A model generated the notes under the pieces. It made no database searches. It saw nothing but the letters and a program-made list of their open reading frames with translations, and was not told where the DNA came from. From Rhodospirillales bacterium (GTDB taxonomy: Bacteria > Pseudomonadota > Alphaproteobacteria > Rhodospirillales > JADHTD01), in contig JADHTD010000186.1 of NCBI GenBank assembly GCA_016776525.1, positions 1 through 5,922 of the forward strand: a stretch of DNA of 5,922 bases. The letters run 5' to 3'. Positions 1 to 5,922 of the stretch are shown in pieces. The position numbers and the translations under genes were made by a program. How positions within the stretch are numbered: the first letter of the stretch is position 1; each line of letters begins with the position of its first letter.

Positions 1-488
1 AGGTTCGCCGCTGGGAGAAATAAACCGCCAGCTTGGTCCGGATATCGTCGGCCAGCTGTTCGACGCCGCGTTTTTTAACGCCCTCTTCGGCCTTCAGGGA
101 GGCAAAATCAGAATCAATAACATTATAGCTGCTGACAATCAGGCTGGTGCCGCCCATCAGGGGCTCCGCTGTTCCTTTGCGCCGCAGGGAAAAAGTGGCA
201 GCCAGCCGGACGTTGGCCCGGGTCGCCAGGGCGCTTTTGCGGACGGCAAGCCCCTGAACCGAGCTGGTTACTGAAACAGTGAGAATATAGCGGGGCTCCT
301 GCGGGTGGCCACGCGGGGTGAGCATATCGATAAGATTGTTGTGCAGCTGCTGGCCCAGGCGGTCGGCAATGGGCTTGATTTCGATTGCCGCCAGTTCGGC
401 CGTAGCCGTAGCGCCCAGCTGGGTGCCGTGCAGGGGCCGGAAGCCGCAGCCTGAAACCAGGCTCAGCGACAGGGAGAGAACGATGGCT

Positions 489-502
<14 letters not shown>
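1..502 (-). CDS. lptE: LPS-assembly lipoprotein LptE, partial (C-terminus outside window)
   Basis: This is the outer-membrane lipoprotein that plugs the LptD barrel and helps insert lipopolysaccharide into the outer leaflet. The frame is open from an ATG at 502-500 to the window edge, giving 167 codons; E. coli LptE has 193 residues, so little is missing. The N-terminus (MSWSKAIVLSLSLSLVSGC) is a short lipoprotein signal with lipobox V16-S17-G18-C19, and the mature protein starts C-G-F-R-P-L-H-G, typical of alphaproteobacterial LptE. The visible end (SSYNVIDSDFASLKAEEG, then QLADDIRTKLAVYF) also fits the family. The start overlaps the leuS stop by 14 bases, and an AGGA Shine-Dalgarno lies 6 bases upstream inside leuS (plus-strand 509-512), which points to translational coupling. 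In alphaproteobacteria holA often follows, but that would lie outside the window. Family assignment is by recognition of sequence and gene order, not by a search. Confidence 0.88.
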
Positions 503-3065
<2,563 letters not shown>

Positions 3066-3214
3066 GCTGTTTCAGTTTTTTTAAGCGGGCCGCGATTTTG
3101 GAGTGTTGCCCGGGAAATTAATAAACCGGCCTTACATCCGGCTGTCCTCGCGTGCGATGCCGCCTGAGCCGTTGTGAGCCTGTCATTGGAGAGGGCGCCC
3201 TGCGGAATGCGGGG

Positions 3215-3733
3215 TTACTTATTGATCTCCAGGTTGGTGTGGCGAATCTGGCGGGCCTTGGTTAGGATCGAGTCCTCAATCTTCAGGGACGTATCGGACG
3301 GCATCGGCACATCCCGCCAACCGCTGGCGTCGCGCACCTGGCGGAAAGCGGAGACTCGGATGCCGTCCGCCCGCAAGGCGCGGCCCAGAATGTAGATATT
3401 CAGTTTGAAACGTTCGTTAGCGGTGCCCGAAGGTGAATGCCAGTCGGTGATGATAACCCCGCCGAAGGGGTCGGCGGAAGCCACCGGCATGAAATTAATG
3501 GTGTCCAGGGCGGCGCGCCAGAGGAAGGCGTTGACGCCGATCTCGCCGCCGCGGTCCAAATTTTTCTTTTTATCATCGCCGAAAAGCTGAAAGCCGCCTT
3601 CGCCGAATATGGTTTCCCGCTTTTCTTCCACCACGGGGTCTGGTTTTAGGCCCTCACAGGCAGATACGGCCAGCAGCGTAAGCGCCAGCACGGCACAGGA
3701 AAAAATGTTCAAATAAAACTGCCGGTTCCGCAT
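3215..3733 (-). CDS. DUF3576 domain-containing predicted lipoprotein
   Basis: This 172-residue protein matches the DUF3576 family, which is commonly found just upstream of leuS in alphaproteobacteria; its function is unknown. The N-terminus has basic residues, a hydrophobic stretch at about 6-22 and lipobox V23-S24-A25-C26, so export and lipidation at Cys26 are likely. After a charged linker (about 30-62), the family core runs from GVNAFLWRAALDTINFMP (66-83) through ASADPFGGVIITDW (85-98) to ERFKLNIYILGRALRAD (107-123) and SAFRQVRDASGW (128-139). The C-terminal helix (SILTKARQIRHTNLEI) ends the protein. The ATG at 3733 has AGGGG 4 bases upstream (plus-strand 3738-3742) and a second AAGGGG a little further off (3745-3750). 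It is divergent from the porin gene and first of the minus-strand cluster, with leuS next. Assignment is by recognition of the core motifs; no role should be inferred beyond an envelope location. Confidence 0.85.
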   Translation of the reverse strand: MRNRQFYLNIFSCAVLALTLLAVSACEGLKPDPVVEEKRETIFGEGGFQLFGDDKKKNLDRGGEIGVNAFLWRAALDTINFMPVASADPFGGVIITDWHSPSGTANERFKLNIYILGRALRADGIRVSAFRQVRDASGWRDVPMPSDTSLKIEDSILTKARQIRHTNLEINK

Positions 3734-3987
3734 GGCACCCCTGTCCCCTTAGACTTAATCAAACAAACATATTTTGAATCGAGCCGACCTAGGGCTCCTT
3801 ATACGCAAGAACACCGATAGGGAACAGTCCAATCTTACTTTAACCAGGATATTTCCCCCAAGGGCTGACAGCCGGCAAACCTTTTTAGGTAACGCCCTGG
3901 AAAGGCGAGGTGAATCCCCGGCCCAGGAGGATCTGTTGCAATAAAGACACATCGTGGAAATTATATCACATCCGGGGTGCTTCTTGC

Positions 3988-4018
3988 TTGACCGGAAGGC
4001 CCCAAAAATGGCTATATC
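3988..4018 (+). promoter_or_regulatory. Candidate housekeeping promoter of the porin gene
   Basis: TTGACC at 3988-3993 matches five of six positions of the -35 consensus. GCTATATC at 4011-4018 is an exact match to the alphaproteobacterial (Caulobacter sigma-73) -10 pattern GCTANAWC. The gap between TTGACCG and GCTATATC is 16 bases, slightly more than the 10-14 given for that consensus; read as classical hexamers (-10 TATATC, 4013-4018) the spacer is 19. Transcription would then start near 4025 and give a leader of about 70 bases. The reading is inferred from sequence only. Confidence 0.6.
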
Positions 4019-4026
4019 TGTGGCAT

Positions 4027-4038
4027 CGGAATGTTCCG
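4027..4038. repeat. Short inverted repeat at predicted transcript start
   Basis: The arms CGGAA and TTCCG are perfect complements around a 2-base centre (TG). The repeat begins about 9 bases after the proposed -10 box, where an operator or the first bases of the porin mRNA would lie. A 2-base centre makes an RNA hairpin unlikely without opening pairs, so a DNA dyad is the better reading. It could also be chance. Confidence 0.4.
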
Positions 4039-4045
4039 TAACCCT

Positions 4046-4065
4046 TTGCCGGTTTAAACTGGCAA
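4046..4065. repeat. Near-perfect 20-base palindrome in the porin leader
   Basis: Arms TTGCCGGTTT and AAACTGGCAA pair over 10 positions with a single G-T mismatch, which would be a wobble pair in RNA. The centre is GTTTAAAC. It lies between the proposed promoter and the ribosome binding site, ending 18 bases before the Shine-Dalgarno sequence. It could be a repressor operator or a stem that protects the 5' end of the mRNA, as known for some outer-membrane protein messages. The sequence alone does not decide between these. Confidence 0.55.
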
Positions 4066-4074
4066 TCAATTGAT
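4065..4074. repeat. Perfect 10-base palindrome abutting the leader dyad
   Basis: ATCAATTGAT equals its own reverse complement and shares its first base with the preceding 20-base palindrome. It is AT-rich and stands 9 bases before the GAGGGG ribosome binding site. It may form part of a composite operator with its neighbour or be a chance product of AT-rich leader sequence. Confidence 0.4.
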
Positions 4075-4083
4075 AAAATTTAT

Positions 4084-4089
4084 GAGGGG
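4084..4089 (+). promoter_or_regulatory. Strong ribosome binding site of the porin gene
   Basis: GAGGGG lies 5 bases before the ATG at 4095 and is a strong match to the anti-Shine-Dalgarno sequence. It fixes the start codon, which is also where a clear signal peptide begins. The strength suits an abundant outer-membrane protein and contrasts with the weak leuS initiation region in the same window. Confidence 0.85.
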
Positions 4090-4094
4090 AAATC

Positions 4095-5189
4095 ATGAAG
4101 AAAACACTTATTGCCACGACAGCCCTGGTTGCTGCCGGCATGCTCGCCTCCCCGGCTTCCGCCGCGGAAAAGATCAAGCTGGGCGTCAGCGGTTTCATGG
4201 AAAACTGGGTTGGTTTTGCCACGCAGCAGAGCGCCTTTGAAACAGGCGCCGGTACGGCTTTTGAGAGCAACTACAATGATATCGACGTGCAGCAGGATTC
4301 CGAGCTGACCTTCTCCGGTAGCTCCAAGCTGGACAACGGCATCACCGTCAAGGCCGTTCTCGAAATCGAAGCTGACCGCGGCGCCACCGGCCGTGACTCG
4401 GTCGCCGTCTACCTCAGCAGCCCGTCCATGGGTACCGTGCTGATTGGCGCCGACAAAACCCCGACGTGGGGCATGAAAAAAGAAGCTCCGGACGTCGGTA
4501 TCGACCGCACGGACTCCGACAACTGGATCGTCAACCCGGGCAGCAACTCCGCCCAGGAACGCCCGTATGTCGACGGCCTCAGCGACGCCCACAAAATCGG
4601 CTACAAATCGCCGAGCTTCGGCGGCCTGCAGATCGGTGCTTCCTATGCTCCGGATAGTGCCACGACCCAGAACGGTATGACCAACATGAACACCGGCGCT
4701 GGTTCCGAATACGACGTCGGCGCCGCCTATAACGGCAAATTCGGCGGCACCTCGGTCGGCGCTGCCCTGATCTGGCACGGAGAAGAAACCCAGGCCAACA
4801 ACGGCGACCGGGATATCATCACCGGCGGCCTCAGCGTCAGCATGTCCGGCATCACCGTCGGCGGCGCTTACACGCAGATCAGCGATGATGACGGCAGTGT
4901 TGCCGGTCGTACGTCCACCGACGGCGACTTCTATAACGTCGGCGTCTCCTACAAGGCCGGCCCGACCAGCGTCAGCCTGTCCTACGCCCACGGCGAAGCC
5001 GAAGGCCTGACCAGCACCGCAGCCGATGACGAACGTTCGGTCATCATGCTGTCCGCTGGCTACAACATGGGCCCGGGCATCGACATGAAGGCGTCGTTGT
5101 TCCAGGCTGAGTACATTGACGAAGCCAAAACCGCAGCCCTTAAGAACAAAGGCTGGGGCATCGTCGCTGGTGTGGACTTGGCCTTCTAA
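4095..5189 (+). CDS. Gram-negative outer-membrane porin
   Basis: This 364-residue protein is a predicted beta-barrel porin of the general diffusion type (Porin_4/OmpC-like superfamily, as seen in alphaproteobacteria), forming a channel for small hydrophilic solutes. The signal peptide is MKKTLIATTALVAAGMLASPASA, here split at about A23/A24: a KK start, a hydrophobic core to about 18 and an ASA cleavage site. The mature protein opens with KIKLGVSGFMENWVG, a typical first porin strand. Alternating-residue strands with Gly and Asp/Asn turns follow throughout. SMGTVLIGAD (111-120) precedes a long polar segment (about 121-165) that may be the constriction loop L3. The last strand ends GIVAGVDLAF with the terminal Phe needed by the Bam assembly machinery. 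Codons are strongly biased (GGC, ATC, GTC), suggesting high expression. The gene has its own promoter candidate, a strong ribosome binding site and a terminator, so it is probably monocistronic. Substrate selectivity cannot be read from the sequence. Confidence 0.92.
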   Translation: MKKTLIATTALVAAGMLASPASAAEKIKLGVSGFMENWVGFATQQSAFETGAGTAFESNYNDIDVQQDSELTFSGSSKLDNGITVKAVLEIEADRGATGRDSVAVYLSSPSMGTVLIGADKTPTWGMKKEAPDVGIDRTDSDNWIVNPGSNSAQERPYVDGLSDAHKIGYKSPSFGGLQIGASYAPDSATTQNGMTNMNTGAGSEYDVGAAYNGKFGGTSVGAALIWHGEETQANNGDRDIITGGLSVSMSGITVGGAYTQISDDDGSVAGRTSTDGDFYNVGVSYKAGPTSVSLSYAHGEAEGLTSTAADDERSVIMLSAGYNMGPGIDMKASLFQAEYIDEAKTAALKNKGWGIVAGVDLAF

Positions 5190-5218
5190 GCCAGTTCTTC
5201 ATCAGACGTTTGTTTCCG

Positions 5219-5251
5219 GAAGGAGCGGCCTTGGGCCGCTCCTTCTTTTTT
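5219..5251 (+). terminator. Intrinsic terminator of the porin gene
   Basis: A perfect 12-base-pair GC-rich stem (GAAGGAGCGGCC at 5219-5230 with its complement at 5234-5245) closes on a 3-base loop and is followed directly by six T residues (5246-5251). It begins 29 bases after the porin stop codon. In the opposite direction the stem is not followed by a T run, so it is a weak candidate for ending the convergent ThiE/TenI-like transcript. Confidence 0.95.
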
Positions 5252-5272
5252 GGACCGGGCCCTGGAAAATCT

Positions 5273-5902
5273 TTAAGAGTTTTTCAGTAGTGAAATTCCT
5301 GCGACCCCGGCAGCTCCCGTATTTTCCAATCGCCGCAACGAAGACCACCTGACCCCGCCCAGAGCGTAAACGGGCACGGGACTGGTACGGCAAACCGCCG
5401 CCAGGCGCAGCAAGCCCAGAGGGGCGGCCTCCGGATGGCTGGCCGTGGGGAAAACCGGCGACAGCAAAACGGCATCAACGCCGAAACGAGCGGCTTGCAA
5501 GACAGCCGCTTCGGAATGGGCGGCGGCGGTGATCAGGCGCCCTGTTGCCTGCCATGCCTTGCAAGCGTGCGGGGCCCGTCGGATCAGATATTCGGGAAAA
5601 TGCACGCCATCGGCGCCAACCGTCCAGGCCAGCCGGAGATCACCGGCCACCAGAAATATAACTCCCTGCTTGCGGCACAGGCGGGCAAGGTGGCGGGCCA
5701 GGGCGGCCCGGTCCGGCGCCCCGTAATGCCGGAAGATAACGGCGCTGCCCGCAGGCATTGAAGCAAGGGCCGCTTCCGGGTGGGGCAACCGTCTGTCGTC
5801 GGTCAACAGGAATAGGAACGGCAAAGGCCTCCGGCCTGCACCCCGGTTGAGCGGTGGGCCGCTCTTGTGGAAACTCAGATAAGGCCGGAATGGTCGCCGC
5901 AT
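5273..5902 (-). CDS. Thiamine phosphate synthase/TenI family protein (divergent)
   Basis: The 209-residue protein is a TIM-barrel member of the ThiE/TenI family. ThiE joins the pyrimidine pyrophosphate and thiazole phosphate into thiamine phosphate; TenI is a related thiazole tautomerase. Visible motifs are LLTDDRR (32-38), GADGVHFPE (96-104), TAAAHS (125-130), LSPVFPTASHP (147-157), PVYALGGV (177-184) and GAAGVAGIS (196-204). Two ThiE substrate sites are altered: the usual R-E-K pyrophosphate motif reads R58-H59-Y60, and the N-D before the barrel's GADG motif reads G87-D88. It may therefore be TenI-like or have another activity, and I give no gene symbol. The start is uncertain: the frame stays open upstream of the ATG at 5902 to the window edge, and the first 28 residues are basic and not family-like. 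A GGA 9 bases before the ATG is a modest ribosome binding site. It converges on the porin gene; no other thiamine gene is visible. Confidence 0.82.
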   Translation of the reverse strand: MRRPFRPYLSFHKSGPPLNRGAGRRPLPFLFLLTDDRRLPHPEAALASMPAGSAVIFRHYGAPDRAALARHLARLCRKQGVIFLVAGDLRLAWTVGADGVHFPEYLIRRAPHACKAWQATGRLITAAAHSEAAVLQAARFGVDAVLLSPVFPTASHPEAAPLGLLRLAAVCRTSPVPVYALGGVRWSSLRRLENTGAAGVAGISLLKNS

Positions 5903-5922
5903 AAAATAATTTCCGATCTTTG

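Larger units (their letters stand above)
3734..4094. other. Divergent intergenic region between DUF3576 gene and porin gene
   Basis: This 361-base gap must hold the start signals for both flanking genes. The right third contains the porin promoter candidate, leader dyads and ribosome binding site, listed separately. The left part has no gene I can support. It holds several short inverted repeats: GAGCC/GGCTC at 3781-3797, GGCTG-A-CAGCC at 3863-3873, and an imperfect hairpin at 3896-3927 (outer arms CCTGG/CCAGG, inner arms CGAGG/CCCCG with one A-C mismatch). On the minus strand a TATAAG box (plus-strand 3798-3803) lies 65 bases before the DUF3576 start. The nearest good -35 (TTGGAC, plus-strand 3827-3832) is 23 bases away, which is too far, so I do not call a promoter there. 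I recognise no tRNA, known riboswitch or other named RNA. Confidence 0.6.

Noticed and set aside
3840..3846. TTAACCA resembling a CtrA half-site
   Set aside because: Only a single half-site is present, with no partner at the required 7-base spacing; it is likely chance in AT-rich sequence.
3886..3945. Possible cobalamin riboswitch because of GGTGAAT and CCAGGAGGATCTG segments
   Set aside because: The core GGGAA-CCGGTG and CCCCGCAACTG elements are missing and the CCAGGAGG segment does not match the B12 box; a porin is also not a usual target.
3936..3967. Second promoter candidate with TTGCAA (3936-3941) and TATATC (3962-3967)
   Set aside because: The 20-base spacing is too long and the match is weaker than that of the TTGACC/GCTATATC pair downstream.
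3954..4073. Small plus-strand frame upstream of the porin (GTG at 3954 or ATG at 4008, stop at 4071-4073), possible upstream peptide
   Set aside because: A GGAAGG stands 8 bases before the ATG, but the frame overlaps the proposed -10 box and would lie before the predicted transcript start. The 21-residue peptide resembles nothing I know.
3755..4270. 171-residue minus-strand open frame spanning the divergent region and the porin start
   Set aside because: It begins antisense to the porin coding region, has no recognisable domain and would run over the promoter region and up to the DUF3576 start.
4080..4991. 303-residue minus-strand open frame antisense to the porin gene
   Set aside because: It is Gly/Ala/Val/Asp-rich in a way that mirrors the strongly biased porin codons, has no family motif, and lies opposite a convincing complete gene.

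Overview
The window looks like ordinary chromosomal DNA from an alphaproteobacterium, perhaps of the Rhodospirillales or a neighbouring order. The main evidence is the minus-strand gene order DUF3576 lipoprotein, then leuS, then lptE, which is characteristic of Alphaproteobacteria. The short Cys-Gly-Phe-Arg-Pro-Leu start of mature LptE, the Caulobacter-type GCTANAWC -10 box before the porin and the type of the TenI/ThiE-like protein agree with this. The order-level placement is an inference.

Layout: positions 1-3733 hold a minus-strand cluster. A DUF3576 lipoprotein gene (3215-3733) comes first. After a 149-base gap follows the complete leucyl-tRNA synthetase gene leuS (489-3065). Its last codons overlap the start of lptE (502 to beyond position 1), which is cut by the window edge. 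Positions 3734-4094 are a 361-base divergent intergenic region. Its right part carries a good promoter candidate, a series of small dyads and a strong Shine-Dalgarno sequence for the plus-strand porin gene (4095-5189). The porin ends at a textbook intrinsic terminator (5219-5251). A convergent minus-strand gene (5273-5902) encodes a divergent thiamine-phosphate-synthase/TenI-like protein.

Functional picture: lptE and the porin both concern the outer membrane. LptE is the lipoprotein partner of LptD in LPS insertion, and the porin is a general diffusion channel. The DUF3576 protein is a predicted lipoprotein of unknown role. leuS is a housekeeping translation gene that shares the cluster. The ThiE/TenI-like gene is transcribed separately, and no other thiamine gene is visible.

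I see no mobile element, CRISPR array, tRNA, rRNA or convincing riboswitch, and no evidence for a new multi-gene system. The most interesting non-coding signal is the porin leader, where three inverted repeats sit between the predicted promoter and the ribosome binding site. The most interesting protein observations are the altered active-site residues of the ThiE/TenI-like protein and a Pro-to-His change in the LeuRS editing-site motif.
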